53,168 nt of DNA from a bacterium 1XD42-76 (lineage in GTDB: Bacteria; Bacillota; Clostridia; Lachnospirales; Lachnospiraceae): contig QZDW01000024.1 of the NCBI GenBank assembly GCA_009917545.1, forward strand, positions 1-53,168, written 5' to 3'. The notes beneath the pieces are model-generated. The model had not been told where the DNA came from, did no database searches, and saw nothing but the letters and a program-made list of their open reading frames with translations. Within the stretch, counting starts at the first letter, position 1; every line of letters starts with the position of its first letter. Shown here piece by piece: positions 25,887 through 34,486 of the stretch. The position numbers and the translations under genes were made by a program.

Positions 25887-26435
25887 TGCGGCGTTTCGCC
25901 TCCTCCCAAATGGCTTTGACCGTTTCCGCATATTCGTTCAGGTCGTCCACCTGCAGGGATAGGAAAAACTCCTGGCTGCTATGTAACTGTAGGGACAGGG
26001 CCACACAGCCCTTGCGGATCGCCTCCGGGGTTAGTCCTCCCCATCCCCGCCGTACAAAAAACCCGTTACCATGGTTTTCAGCTTGATGGCCTCCCTGGCC
26101 GGCAGTTTCTCGAAGAACTCCAGGGGAAGCTTGGCCACCCGCTGGGCCAGGCAGGTGCAGAACGTCAGGGACATTTCCTGCAAGGCCGGGTTCATGCCAG
26201 GGTTTTTCTTGGCCGCGATCTTGCCCACGTTCTCCAGCTCACCCGCCGTCACGTCCTCCAGGCCGGACAGGTCCACCTCTGTGTATTCCTGGCCGCCGAA
26301 TTTATAGGGCTTGCCAAACCGCAACACCAGATCCTCCGGCTCAGCGGCCTCTCCGTCCTCGGCCTCGGCCCGCGCCTCCAGGGCCTCCATTTCCTCCCGC
26401 TCGGTGGCGGCAGTCTCCAGCTTGTTCTTTTCCAT
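25873..26435 (-). CDS. Frameshift product GpE+E' (extended tail chaperone)
   Basis: Ribosomes slipping back one base at T_TTT_TTG (26061-26055) leave the 134-residue frame and read about 60 further codons: after the shift WGGLTPEAIRKGCVALSLQ, ending WEEAKRRNGKK, stop at 25875-25873. The extension overlaps the start of the tape measure gene. P2, lambda and most long-tailed phages use the same trick to make a minor longer chaperone that binds the tape measure. The frame is open through the whole overlap and ends just after the tape measure start. Confidence 0.85.
26031..26435 (-). CDS. E: Tail assembly chaperone (gpE-like)
   Basis: 134 residues, acidic N-terminus rich in Glu (about 1-40), then the chaperone domain with LRFGKPYKFGGQEYTEVDLS and FFEKLPAREAIKLKTMVTGF. 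It ends GGDGED. GGAG precedes the ATG. It lies between the tail tube and tape measure genes, the usual place. The shorter product should greatly outnumber the frameshifted form. Confidence 0.88.
   Translation of the reverse strand: MEKNKLETAATEREEMEALEARAEAEDGEAAEPEDLVLRFGKPYKFGGQEYTEVDLSGLEDVTAGELENVGKIAAKKNPGMNPALQEMSLTFCTCLAQRVAKLPLEFFEKLPAREAIKLKTMVTGFLYGGDGED
26055..26061 (-). promoter_or_regulatory. -1 ribosomal frameshift site T_TTT_TTG
   Basis: In the coding sense the zero frame is GGT TTT TTG TAC. The heptamer T TTT TTG fits the X XXY YYZ rule exactly. The -1 frame is open for about 60 codons after it, while the zero frame stops eight codons later. No obvious downstream pseudoknot was searched for. 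Confidence 0.85.
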
Positions 26436-26474
26436 GTCGGTTTCTCCTTTTCGTTTTTATCCGCCGCCGGCGGG

Positions 26475-26990
26475 TCAGCACATTTCCTTGATCTTGGCCA
26501 GAACGTCCACGCCCCGGATCTTGAAAACCTCGTTGATCTTGTCCAGTTCCACCATGGGCTGGTCCTCCAGTTCGATCAGGATATAGAGGATCGTCAGCTT
26601 CACGCTGGTTTCCATGCCGTTGCCGGCCTTGACCTTGCCGGGGTCAAACCCCGCCATACGGCCACGGACCACCACGCGCATGGGCCGGAACTCAATATCA
26701 CCCACGGAATTGGTGGTCTGCTGACCGCCCCGCAGTTCCAGCTGGACCGCCTTGGTCTGGTCCAGCATGTCCACAGCCTCCTGGTCCAGCACCCGGAACG
26801 GGATTTCCTGTTCCATGTTGGAGAAATAGCCCACGGTGGGATCGTCGAACTCGCCCAGGACGCCCGCGCCGCTCACCGTTTCGCTGGACGCCTCGAAACT
26901 GGGAAGGGTGACTTCATCCCCCATTCCCAGCAGGCGGTTTCCGGTGTTGTAGACGTTGTATTTATTGATCTTGGTCGGAATAGTTTTCAT
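26475..26990 (-). CDS. Major tail tube protein (FII)
   Basis: 171 residues, P2 FII-like. The start MKTIPTKINKYNVYNTGNRL and the central EIPFRVLDQEAVDML / QLELRGGQQTTNSVG segments are family marks. It forms the inner tube of the contractile tail. GGAGGT lies upstream. It follows the sheath gene, standard order. Confidence 0.9.
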   Translation of the reverse strand: MKTIPTKINKYNVYNTGNRLLGMGDEVTLPSFEASSETVSGAGVLGEFDDPTVGYFSNMEQEIPFRVLDQEAVDMLDQTKAVQLELRGGQQTTNSVGDIEFRPMRVVVRGRMAGFDPGKVKAGNGMETSVKLTILYILIELEDQPMVELDKINEVFKIRGVDVLAKIKEMC

Positions 26991-27003
26991 ATTTACCTCC
27001 CGT

Positions 27004-28464
27004 TTACGCGGTCAGCGCCGCCGTCAGCGCGTCCACGTCATACTCCCGGATATTCTCGATGTACTCCGCCGGAATATAGGGCGCCAGGAACGTGTGGACG
27101 GTCAGGTGGCCGTTCAGCAGATTTGTGGCCGGGTTCTCGCTCTCCAGGAACTCCAGCCGGTAGCCGGCGCAGTAGTCGCGTTTCACATAGCCGTTGCCCA
27201 CAATGTTCTGGCTGTCCACGATGGACCGGATCAGCCGCTTGTTGCCCGGCTTGTCCACTTTCTGGAAATATGTGCGGATAAAATTGTTTCCGTCCCAGTC
27301 GAAGAAACGCCGCACAGCAAACCACATATCTTTGGGATCCGTGGTGGAGGGATAGGCCGCCGTCTTGTTCCCCCAGGACTTGAAACCGTTCATATTGATG
27401 GCGGTGGTGATCCCGTTGGCGTTCAGCATATCGTTGGCCTGCTGCTGGTCCAGGACCACCTCGGTGCCGTCCGCCAGCACCGTTGCGGTGATCCGCAGGT
27501 CCTTATTGGACGGGCTTTCATAGGGCACGTCGGCATTGGTGGCGTCCGTGTAGGCGGTCAGGGCGCCGAACATGGCGGAATAGTGGTAAATCTTATCCCC
27601 CACCGCCACCATGGGCCACAGGGCCATGGCGTGGTTGGAACTGGCCCCCATTTTCTCCTTTGCCACCTTGGCGTCCGTGTAGACGGCGGCCCCGTTCTCC
27701 CCGTCCGTGGGAATATCCAGCAGACAGTTGCAGACGAAAACGCCGTTGATGGCCTCGGTTTTCGCCTGGAGCGCCGCCGCCACCACCGCGTCCCCGCTCC
27801 AGCCGGGGGCCAGCAGCAGGCCCGGCACCATGCCCAGCTTTGGGTAGATGTGGCGGATCAACTCCATGCCCGTTTCCTGGCCTGTCAGGGCGTCCACGCC
27901 GCCCACCACGTCCGCACGGGTCACACCGGCGGGGTTCAGGCTCTTGGACGCCACGGACAGCGTGTGGGCCTCCTTGGCCGCCTGGGACAGAATGGTGATC
28001 AACACGTTGCCGTCATTGTCGTGGGCGGCAATATAGTCACTCTCCGCCACCAGGGCGGCGTCCCCGTTCTTGACCTCCAGGGTGTCCAGCAAGACATAGG
28101 GCTTTTTATAAACCACCTGGCCGTCCGCCACGGGGCAGTCCTCCGCCGCGTTCACGGTGGTGTGGCTGGCCTTGCTGGGATCCAGCACGTTCACCAGGAT
28201 AATGGGCGCCACATTGAACACGCGGAAACAGGCGTCAATGCTCTGGCACAGGGTAAAGTCCTTGAAGTTGTCGGAATACCCCACATTCTGCTGGCACTCC
28301 GCGAAAGAGTAGCACAGCATGGGCTTGTTTACCGCCGCCGCCGGATCTCTGGACAGGTGAATGGGGGCGGTGCCGAAAATCACCTGCAGGCCCGCGCTGC
28401 CCTGAATGGGGGCGGTCAGGCTGGTGTCGATCTCGCTGTTGTATACGCCGTGAAAATACGCCAT
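27004..28464 (-). CDS. Tail sheath protein (FI)
   Basis: 486 residues. The start MAYFHGVYNSEIDTSL and the late conserved region FFDWDGNNFIRTYF with VDKPGNKRLIRSIVDSQN identify the sheath. Contraction of its polymer drives the tube through the envelope. AAGGAGG precedes the ATG. The presence of sheath and tube assigns the phage to the myovirus morphology. Confidence 0.95.
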   Translation of the reverse strand: MAYFHGVYNSEIDTSLTAPIQGSAGLQVIFGTAPIHLSRDPAAAVNKPMLCYSFAECQQNVGYSDNFKDFTLCQSIDACFRVFNVAPIILVNVLDPSKASHTTVNAAEDCPVADGQVVYKKPYVLLDTLEVKNGDAALVAESDYIAAHDNDGNVLITILSQAAKEAHTLSVASKSLNPAGVTRADVVGGVDALTGQETGMELIRHIYPKLGMVPGLLLAPGWSGDAVVAAALQAKTEAINGVFVCNCLLDIPTDGENGAAVYTDAKVAKEKMGASSNHAMALWPMVAVGDKIYHYSAMFGALTAYTDATNADVPYESPSNKDLRITATVLADGTEVVLDQQQANDMLNANGITTAINMNGFKSWGNKTAAYPSTTDPKDMWFAVRRFFDWDGNNFIRTYFQKVDKPGNKRLIRSIVDSQNIVGNGYVKRDYCAGYRLEFLESENPATNLLNGHLTVHTFLAPYIPAEYIENIREYDVDALTAALTA

Positions 28465-28479
28465 TTTGTTCTCCCTCCT

Positions 28480-28737
28480 TTAGCCGTTCCCCTGGGCCTT
28501 GCGGTACAGGGTGTAATAGCGCCCGGCCCCGGTGTGGAACTGGCGCCGGACCTCCGGCAGCTGCTCCAGGGGGACCACCAGGCCGCCCAGGACCGGGTTT
28601 TCCTTTGTGGCCTCCTCCAGCGCGGTGGGCACCCCGTTGGTGTAGGTCGTGAACTGTACGGCCACGCCGGGGATGGTGGGGCCGCAGTAGACCACCGGGC
28701 CAGCGGCCTGGGCGGTCTTTTTGGGGTCTTTGCTCAT
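28480..28737 (-). CDS. Hypothetical phage structural-region protein (85 aa)
   Basis: From the ATG at 28737 (GAGGT upstream, ATGA overlap with the preceding stop). It begins MSKDPKKTAQAAGPVVYCG. A small beta-rich protein with no recognised family. Its place between the tail completion gene and the sheath suggests a tail-region role. Confidence 0.7.
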   Translation of the reverse strand: MSKDPKKTAQAAGPVVYCGPTIPGVAVQFTTYTNGVPTALEEATKENPVLGGLVVPLEQLPEVRRQFHTGAGRYYTLYRKAQGNG

Positions 28738-29279
28738 GTTTCTGGCACCTCCTTGAAGATGGCCGGCGCGGCCAGGTTCAGCGCCACACCGGCGAAATAA
28801 TAGGGGTGGGTGTCCTCCTCTTGTGTCACCCACTTTATGGGGTATTGCACCTCATACCGCCGGCCCACTATGCCGTTTTTGCCGTAGTGGGTCATAATGG
28901 TGTTGACGATGTGGAGCGCGTCCCGGAAACCCTGGCGTCCCGGATCCGGGTCATAGACGCACACCACCAGAATGACCTCCACCTGCTGGCGGGTGTCCTG
29001 GGCCGGCAGTTCCCCGCCAGGCACCCGGACGATCACATAAGGCTCCGGCACGTCCTCCGGCTCGGTTTCCGCCGTGGGCTGGTCCTCCAGCTGTTCCTCC
29101 TCCGGGTCCTCCTCCACGGGTTCCGGGTCCGGTTCAATGTCCGCCCCCGCTCGGATCGGCAGGTCCTGGGGGTATACCCGGATCCGCCGATCCTCACCTG
29201 CGGAATTTTTCAGGGTTTCCCCCTGGAAAAGCTGTTCCAGGTCCGCCACCACGGCGTCCTGCAAAAATTCTTGTGTCAC
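28734..29279 (-). CDS. Probable tail completion/terminator protein
   Basis: About 181 residues from a GTG at 29279 that overlaps the small upstream gene (GTGA) and has GGGAGG. N-terminal helical part VTQEFLQDAVVADLEQLF, a long acidic Glu/Pro linker (about 50-85), then a beta-rich C-terminal part with YEVQYPIKWVTQ. Position between head-tail joining and sheath genes suggests tail termination; it is not a confident family match. Confidence 0.65.
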   Translation of the reverse strand: MTQEFLQDAVVADLEQLFQGETLKNSAGEDRRIRVYPQDLPIRAGADIEPDPEPVEEDPEEEQLEDQPTAETEPEDVPEPYVIVRVPGGELPAQDTRQQVEVILVVCVYDPDPGRQGFRDALHIVNTIMTHYGKNGIVGRRYEVQYPIKWVTQEEDTHPYYFAGVALNLAAPAIFKEVPET

Positions 29280-29452
29280 GTCCCGGTTTCCTCCCTGAAC
29301 TTTTCCGCCGCCTCCAGATAGAATTGGTGGGAACATTGGGCCATAAACCCTAAAGATTTCCGCATATCGTTAGCGGTCTTGCACCCGGTTTTCATCTTGA
29401 TCTCCACCTCAGTTCCGTCTTCGCTGCGGTAAATATTGCTGTATTCAGTCAT
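29276..29452 (-). CDS. Hypothetical small protein (58 aa)
   Basis: A short frame beginning MTEYSNIYRSEDGTEVEIKM, ending EKFREETGT. Its stop overlaps the GTG start of the next gene. A weak AAGGA lies about eleven bases upstream. No family is recognised; the four-base coupling supports it being translated. It is the first tail-side gene after the moron. Confidence 0.6.
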   Translation of the reverse strand: MTEYSNIYRSEDGTEVEIKMKTGCKTANDMRKSLGFMAQCSHQFYLEAAEKFREETGT

Positions 29453-29479
29453 AAAATCCCCAATCCTTTCTGCGGCCTC

Positions 29480-29508
29480 TTGACTTGTGACTTTTTGCCG
29501 CTTATAAT
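29480..29508 (+). promoter_or_regulatory. Near-consensus sigma-70 promoter of the moron
   Basis: TTGACT at 29480-29485, exactly 17 bases, TATAAT at 29503-29508. It points rightward, against the surrounding operon, at the gene starting 29568. Confidence 0.85.
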
Positions 29509-29532
29509 CATTTTGTGGAAATAATCAGCATA

Positions 29533-29551
29533 TCGCTGGTATATCCAGCGA
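29533..29551. promoter_or_regulatory. Palindrome in the moron leader
   Basis: TCGCTGG and CCAGCGA, seven-base perfect arms around TATAT, between the predicted transcription start and the ribosome-binding site. It could be an operator or an mRNA hairpin. No regulator gene is adjacent. Confidence 0.5.
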
Positions 29552-29567
29552 AGAAAGGAAAACGAAA

Positions 29568-30350
29568 ATGAAAAAGAGCGAAAACGGAAAACCCAAACGG
29601 AAAAAGTGGCCCATCATTCTGGCGGTTGTCCTTATCCTTGGCGCTATTTCCTATTTAGGCGGAAATAGCGTAGATCAAAAGGGAAATAGTGATCAACTGC
29701 CGAATACCTCCCCCCCGGACAACTCCACGCCGCCTGATACCCCCGCGCCTACCGCTGTAAACCCGCTCATGGAGACGGAACTACATATTGCCGATGTAAT
29801 GAATGGTTTTGGCACTGAAAAAATCGGGGAATGGGGCTATATCGAGATTTCAAAAACCGACATGGCCACCGTGACCGGCGAACAGCTTACAGAATTTTGT
29901 CAAAACAAATGCGACGGTAGCGGCTTAAATTGGGTTGGGATTGTCCTTGATGATGGCTCCGGTCTCCACGTCACGCCCGGCGCTTGGTTCGTCCAAATTG
30001 ATTACGGTATGATTGACATTAAAACCGCCACTTTTTCGGACAAAGTTGGTGCCGTTATGCCGGAAACCTGGGCAGACGATACTCCTATTGGCTATAAGTA
30101 CGTTTCTTTTGAAGAACTGTATGAAATTCAGGACGGTGTTGAAAATCTACTGGATAATCAATATGGCGGTTTTTATTCCTGTACGGTTGACTTTATGGAG
30201 GATGGCCCCGGCTATTCTGTTTCTTTGCTGACAGACAATGCTGCCGATATTGAAACCTTGGAGGCCCTTGTGAATAGTCTTGGCGATAGCCGGATAGCTG
30301 ACATTCAAATTACAGCTATGCAGGACGGCAAAATTACAGCGACTAATTAA
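29568..30350 (+). CDS. Moron: membrane-anchored surface protein
   Basis: 260 residues. A basic leader (MKKSENGKPKRKK) and one hydrophobic segment (about 14-30) are followed by a Pro/Thr-rich linker (about 45-65) and a soluble domain of about 190 residues. No lipobox cysteine is seen, so it is probably a signal-anchor protein with its domain outside the membrane. The domain has no family I recognise. It is on the opposite strand to all neighbouring structural genes, is visibly AT-richer, and has its own promoter and terminator. That makes it a lysogenic-conversion (moron) candidate. AGAAAGGA precedes the ATG. Confidence 0.85.
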   Translation: MKKSENGKPKRKKWPIILAVVLILGAISYLGGNSVDQKGNSDQLPNTSPPDNSTPPDTPAPTAVNPLMETELHIADVMNGFGTEKIGEWGYIEISKTDMATVTGEQLTEFCQNKCDGSGLNWVGIVLDDGSGLHVTPGAWFVQIDYGMIDIKTATFSDKVGAVMPETWADDTPIGYKYVSFEELYEIQDGVENLLDNQYGGFYSCTVDFMEDGPGYSVSLLTDNAADIETLEALVNSLGDSRIADIQITAMQDGKITATN

Positions 30351-30359
30351 ACCGCACTT

Positions 30360-30383
30360 GCGGCCCTCCGGGGCCGCTTTTTT
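30360..30383 (+). terminator. Intrinsic terminator of the moron
   Basis: GCGGCCC, a four-base loop, GGGCCGC and six T residues, ten bases after the moron stop. The T run reaches the stop codon of the convergent tail gene. Confidence 0.9.
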
Positions 30384-30981
30384 ATGCCGCCCTGCGTTCC
30401 AGTGTCCGCTCCACTTGTCTCTGAATATGCTTTTGCAGGATGGCGTAATAGTCCATTTCCGCCTCCTCATAGCTTTTCCCATAGAGGAACGGGACCGCCG
30501 GGGCCAGCAGTTTTTTTACCGGTAGGCGTTCCTTGCCTCGACGTTGCACAATAGCGGTGTGTCCGCTTTTGAACGTGGTTTCAAACGCTTTTCGCCCATC
30601 AACCTCCAGCGCCGTCAACTGGCTTTCGTTCAGGACTTTCAGCATGGCCGCCGTTGTTTTCGTGTTCCTGCGCGTCATATAGGCCATAACGTCCACCATA
30701 GTCCCTTTGGATAACAGGCCGGCCTCCAGTGTGCCCCCCGTGGCCCGCTCCAGGAACATACCGCCCCGCTTTTTTTCTTTCAGGATCCTGTCGTCTGTGA
30801 TGGCGTATCGTTTCCGGGCTTTCTTTCCCATTGTCCGCTTCATTTCATTGGCCGTTGCGTTCAGTGCGGACGCCAACACACTGGGGGCTTTTAATTGATC
30901 TGGTATGCTGTCCAGCTGGCGAATAATTTTTTGCAGTTCTGCGTCTGTGTCGATCTGCAAAATATTTTGATGTTCGCTCAC
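30382..30981 (-). CDS. Minor tail protein Z-like / virion morphogenesis protein
   Basis: 199 residues, basic and helical. The central NATANEMKRTMGKKARKRYA, MFLERATGG and FVTTFK-like FETTFKSGHTAIVQR match prophage minor tail protein Z (lambda Z family), which acts in joining tail and head. It is the first tail-side gene after head-tail joining. Its 5' end overlaps the preceding gene. Confidence 0.82.
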   Translation of the reverse strand: MSEHQNILQIDTDAELQKIIRQLDSIPDQLKAPSVLASALNATANEMKRTMGKKARKRYAITDDRILKEKKRGGMFLERATGGTLEAGLLSKGTMVDVMAYMTRRNTKTTAAMLKVLNESQLTALEVDGRKAFETTFKSGHTAIVQRRGKERLPVKKLLAPAVPFLYGKSYEEAEMDYYAILQKHIQRQVERTLERRAA

Positions 30982-31313
30982 GATTTTGGCACCCCCAATT
31001 CAATGGAAAAAATCCCGGCCTCCTCTTTGCAGTCCACGATCCTGTATTGCTGGCGGTCCAGTGTCAGAACTGCCCCAATAGCCGGGCGCGGCCCAAAGTC
31101 GGACCGGGCCACATAGATCAAGCGGCGGGATTTATAAAGGCCGGTCTGTTGTACGCCCAATTTCCCTTTGTCCCGCTCCAGCAGTTCGTTTTCATCCACC
31201 AGCACCGCCATTTTTTTGCCGTTGACGGTGTGGGTGTCCGCAAACTCCAAACGGTTCAAAAAGACATTGGGCACGTCCGCCGCGATACACTCCTTAAAGC
31301 TGGGGGCGCCCAT
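30978..31313 (-). CDS. Head-tail joining protein
   Basis: 111 residues, small beta barrel type (VNGKKMAVLVDENELLERDK, TLDRQQYRIVDCKEE). This pattern fits lambda gpFII-like joining proteins and the ATP-binding-sugar-transporter-like fold family seen in this position. It shares overlaps with both neighbours. Confidence 0.7.
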   Translation of the reverse strand: MGAPSFKECIAADVPNVFLNRLEFADTHTVNGKKMAVLVDENELLERDKGKLGVQQTGLYKSRRLIYVARSDFGPRPAIGAVLTLDRQQYRIVDCKEEAGIFSIELGVPKS

Positions 31314-31933
31314 TACAGGGCACCCCCGCCGTTTTCGGGGTCAGTGGCGTGGGCCTGTACCTCCGCCGCCGCGATCAGCTGCGCCCGCTCTTGCTGGTTC
31401 TTGGCCGCCGAAACGTCCACGCCCAGCTTTGCCGCCAGGTCCAGCAGGTCCTCCTTTTTCATGCGCTCCAGCTTTGCCGCGTCCAGGTGGCCGGTCAGCA
31501 TGGCGGGCGCTCCGCCGCCCTGGCCGTTTTCACCCTCTCCCGGCGCGTTCTGGCCACCCTGGGCGGCGTTTCCACCGTCGCCGTGGTCCTGCCCCTCCCC
31601 GGTGCCGCCGCCGTTCTGGAGGCCCCCAGGGGCGAACAGGGCGCGGATCTGTTCCTCCATGCTGGAGGCGCCCACAAACTCCCCGGCGGTGTCCTCGATG
31701 GTCACGCCCATGGCCCGGATGGCCTCCGCCGCCTGGTCGTTCACCCTGGAGCGCCGGGCGGCCTCCCGGATGGCGGCGCGGGCCGCGTCCTCCACGTCCG
31801 TGCCCGTCCACGCCGCGCTGTTGGCTTTCAGCCAGGCCGCCACCATTTTGGGATCCTGGGCGGGGATGGCCTCCCCGCGTTCATAGGTCCGGCCCATGTA
31901 CTGGATCGGGCGCTGGGCAATCAGTTTTTTCAT
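31313..31933 (-). CDS. Structural-region protein with Gly-rich linker and SAP-like tail
   Basis: 206 residues. N-terminal part MKKLIAQRPIQYMGRTYER; a helical section around 50-80; a Gly/Gln-rich low-complexity linker (about 100-140); and a C-terminal helical hairpin (KKEDLLDLAAKLGVDVSAAK) resembling a SAP/Rho-N motif. It lies between decoration and joining genes. A connector or head-completion role is likely by position only. Confidence 0.65.
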   Translation of the reverse strand: MKKLIAQRPIQYMGRTYERGEAIPAQDPKMVAAWLKANSAAWTGTDVEDAARAAIREAARRSRVNDQAAEAIRAMGVTIEDTAGEFVGASSMEEQIRALFAPGGLQNGGGTGEGQDHGDGGNAAQGGQNAPGEGENGQGGGAPAMLTGHLDAAKLERMKKEDLLDLAAKLGVDVSAAKNQQERAQLIAAAEVQAHATDPENGGGAL

Positions 31934-31948
31934 GCTCCAGCCCTCCGA

Positions 31949-32275
31949 TCAGCCCAGCAGCTTGACCAGCACACTGGTGGCGGTGGTGACGGCGTCCGCC
32001 GCCGCATAGCCGGCGGGGGTGTTCCCGTCCGCCGTGGTGGTGATGGCCTCCGCCGCCGCGTCATAGTAGACGGCGGCCCCCTGCTTGATCTCCTCGGTGT
32101 TGTCCTTGGCCATGGCGAACACGCCCACAACATGGACGGCTCCCTGTTCTCCGGCGCTGATAGGCGCGGCGGCTACCCCGATCCTGGTGCCCAGGCTCAC
32201 CACCGCGCCGTTTTCCACGTTCTCGGTGGGGAAATAGTCCAGGGTTTCGCCTCTCTGGTAATAGGTCGCTTTCAT
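31949..32275 (-). CDS. DUF2190-type capsid decoration protein
   Basis: About 108 residues from the ATG at 32275 (GGAGG upstream). MKATYYQRGETLDYFPTENV and the small-residue-rich body with GTRIGVAAAPI match DUF2190, trimeric cement proteins on HK97-type capsids. It follows the major capsid gene directly. Confidence 0.85.
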   Translation of the reverse strand: MKATYYQRGETLDYFPTENVENGAVVSLGTRIGVAAAPISAGEQGAVHVVGVFAMAKDNTEEIKQGAAVYYDAAAEAITTTADGNTPAGYAAADAVTTATSVLVKLLG

Positions 32276-32288
32276 GTTCTGTTCCTCC

Positions 32289-33857
32289 TTACTGCCCCAT
32301 GGGCACACCGTTGTTACGCAGGATCCCCCGGAAATCCGCGTCATTGATCCCCCAGTCCAGCCAAATGTCCCACAGATAGCCCAAATAGCCGGCCTTTTCG
32401 GACCGCCGGAAACTGGGGGCGGTGGTTCCGTTCAGATAGTCCACCTGTACGGACTTCACCAGCCTGGGATCTGCCGCCATAAACCAGGGGCAGGCGGCAC
32501 CAGCGGACAGGATATTCAGGACGGCCTCCTGTACCACTTTAATCTTGTTCCTGTACTTGGTATTCAGCACGTTTACGGTGTGGCTGCCGATCCCCTCCAC
32601 GTCGATCTGCGCCGTGCCCAGGATCTGCTCCACTTTCATGCCGTAGCCCACAGGCACAATGATGGTGGCAGGCTCCACCATAATGCTTTCGCCAAACTGG
32701 TCCGTCTGCAGTCCCATCATTTCAATCATTTTCATCAGCACCGCAATACTGGGGGCGCTGCCCGTGGCGATCAGGTTCTTGTGGGCCTCGTCGAACAGTG
32801 GGGCGCCGTCGAAAATTGCGGGGTTCTTATAGATCCGCTCATATACCTGGCGGTTGATCTTCTGCTTGGCCTTACGGGTGTACTGTTTCGGCATATTGGC
32901 CAGGAAACCAATGTCGTCATTGATGAACGCCTCGCGGGTCATACTGAACTGGGTGGCGTAGGTGTCCAGCTTGCGGGTGGGCAGCAGGTCCGTTTCCAGG
33001 GTGCTGGCCTTGATCTCCCCGCCCTCGGTCACTTTCTGGAAGTCTCCGCCGCCCATGACATACTCATGATCCTTGCTGGCCTTGAAGTCCGGCAGGGTCC
33101 CCTTGCTGGTCCATTCCTCAAAGGTGGCCGGCACAAGGTCATACTGCTGGACAATGGCCTTTTTGATGGCGTTGTCCATGATGGCGGGGAAGTCCGCCGT
33201 GGAACTAAAGAACTGCTTTACCGCCGTGTCCCACAGGTCAGCACGGGACCGGCGCAAAAGTTCCGTTACGGTTCCCTCACCGCTGCGGGCCATGCACTCG
33301 ATCAGCATATCCCGCATGGACATACCCCGCATATCCTCCGCGCCCTGGGCGGGCTTGTCCAGTTCCACGCCCGCCTGGATCAGCATGGCGTCTCTGGCCG
33401 CGTCCCGGAAATTGTCCATTCCGCTGTCCCTGGCACCCACTACCACCGGGGCGCCATGCTGGATCATGTGGTCCACAGCGGCGGCCCGCACGGCGTCCAT
33501 GGTGGCCCCGCTGCGGATATACTCCGCCGGGTCCATTCCGGTCTGGCGGCACAGGGCCAGAATGTCACCGATCCGCTGGCGCTCCTCCGCCACGGCCCGC
33601 TGGGCGTTCTCCTCTCCGGTGGCGCTGGGCGTCCCGGCAGGGGGAGGGGTGGGGGTGTTCACGGGGTCCTGTCCGCCCACGCTGCGCTGGCCGCCGGCAG
33701 GCTCACCGCCGCCGCCGTTGTCGTCCGGCTCCGCGTCGATCTGGCGCTGGAGCGCGTCAAACTCCGCCTGCTCCTCCGCCGTCAGGCCCTGCCCGGCGGC
33801 GCGGGCGGCGTCCACGATCTCCTGCTGCCGCTTGATCCACTTTGCTTTGTTTTTCAT
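32289..33857 (-). CDS. Major capsid protein with N-terminal scaffold domain
   Basis: 522 residues. An N-terminal helical, Gly/Pro-rich scaffold-like domain (about 1-160) is followed by the HK97-fold capsid domain. It has TQFSMTREAFINDDIG, RQVYERIYKNPAIFDG, IIVPVGYGMKVEQIL and RSEKAGYLGYLWDIWLDWG. The protease encoded next to it would remove the N-terminal part. GAGGT precedes the ATG, which overlaps the protease stop. Confidence 0.9.
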   Translation of the reverse strand: MKNKAKWIKRQQEIVDAARAAGQGLTAEEQAEFDALQRQIDAEPDDNGGGGEPAGGQRSVGGQDPVNTPTPPPAGTPSATGEENAQRAVAEERQRIGDILALCRQTGMDPAEYIRSGATMDAVRAAAVDHMIQHGAPVVVGARDSGMDNFRDAARDAMLIQAGVELDKPAQGAEDMRGMSMRDMLIECMARSGEGTVTELLRRSRADLWDTAVKQFFSSTADFPAIMDNAIKKAIVQQYDLVPATFEEWTSKGTLPDFKASKDHEYVMGGGDFQKVTEGGEIKASTLETDLLPTRKLDTYATQFSMTREAFINDDIGFLANMPKQYTRKAKQKINRQVYERIYKNPAIFDGAPLFDEAHKNLIATGSAPSIAVLMKMIEMMGLQTDQFGESIMVEPATIIVPVGYGMKVEQILGTAQIDVEGIGSHTVNVLNTKYRNKIKVVQEAVLNILSAGAACPWFMAADPRLVKSVQVDYLNGTTAPSFRRSEKAGYLGYLWDIWLDWGINDADFRGILRNNGVPMGQ

Positions 33858-34486
33858 GCTCTTACCTCCATTTTGTTCTTGTTGATCTGAATTTGCCGTT
33901 CATACATGGACAGGTCCGGCGGGTCAGCATTGGACCGCCCCACGCCCACGGTGGCGTCCGCCGGCACAGACGCCACAGAAACCTCCAGCGGCGTCCATTT
34001 CCGGGCGATCATGCAGGGGCCAGTGAAACGCCCGTCCGCAGACACGGCCCCGGCCTTGACCTCCTCCCAGGCGTCCACAGCGTAGCGCACGGACGTGGTT
34101 TTCAGGGTCCCGGTCTTGACCTTGCCGAAAATCTTTTCCGCGTCGTCGTCGCTGTCGAACTCGATTTCTGCCATGCCCCGGTTGTTCTCCACCCATGCCC
34201 GGATCACCTTGCCCACCACTTTGTCCGGGTCGTGGTTGAACAGGACCACGCCCACCGTGTTCAGGCGGGACAGGTCCACCGCGCCCCCGGCATGGTCCAG
34301 AATCTCCATGCCAAAATAGCGCCGGTATGGCTCCTCGCTGGAAAAGCTAATTGTCCGTCTGCGGCTGTTCTCCGCCTCCGGCGGGCTGTTTGCCTCCCTG
34401 GCCAGGATCTCCCCCATGCTCCGGGTCCCCCGGTTTTTGTCCCGCTCCGGGTCCGCCCTGCCGGGCCGCTGTCGCTCCAGTTCCAA
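33854..34486 (-). CDS. HK97-family prohead protease
   Basis: 210 residues. The fold region starts near residue 40 (RTISFSSEEPYRRYFG). Candidate catalytic parts are VVLFNHDPDKVVG (His) and PLEVSVASVPADATVG (Ser). The 3' end overlaps the capsid gene by four bases, and the first 140 bases overlap the portal gene in another frame. The start is therefore less certain; an internal start is possible. Confidence 0.82.
   Translation of the reverse strand: MELERQRPGRADPERDKNRGTRSMGEILAREANSPPEAENSRRRTISFSSEEPYRRYFGMEILDHAGGAVDLSRLNTVGVVLFNHDPDKVVGKVIRAWVENNRGMAEIEFDSDDDAEKIFGKVKTGTLKTTSVRYAVDAWEEVKAGAVSADGRFTGPCMIARKWTPLEVSVASVPADATVGVGRSNADPPDLSMYERQIQINKNKMEVRA

Noticed and set aside
26956-28800. 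Rightward frame of 614 codons opposite the sheath gene
   Set aside because: Antisense of the sheath and neighbouring genes; no recognisable domain. GC-rich DNA keeps this frame open.
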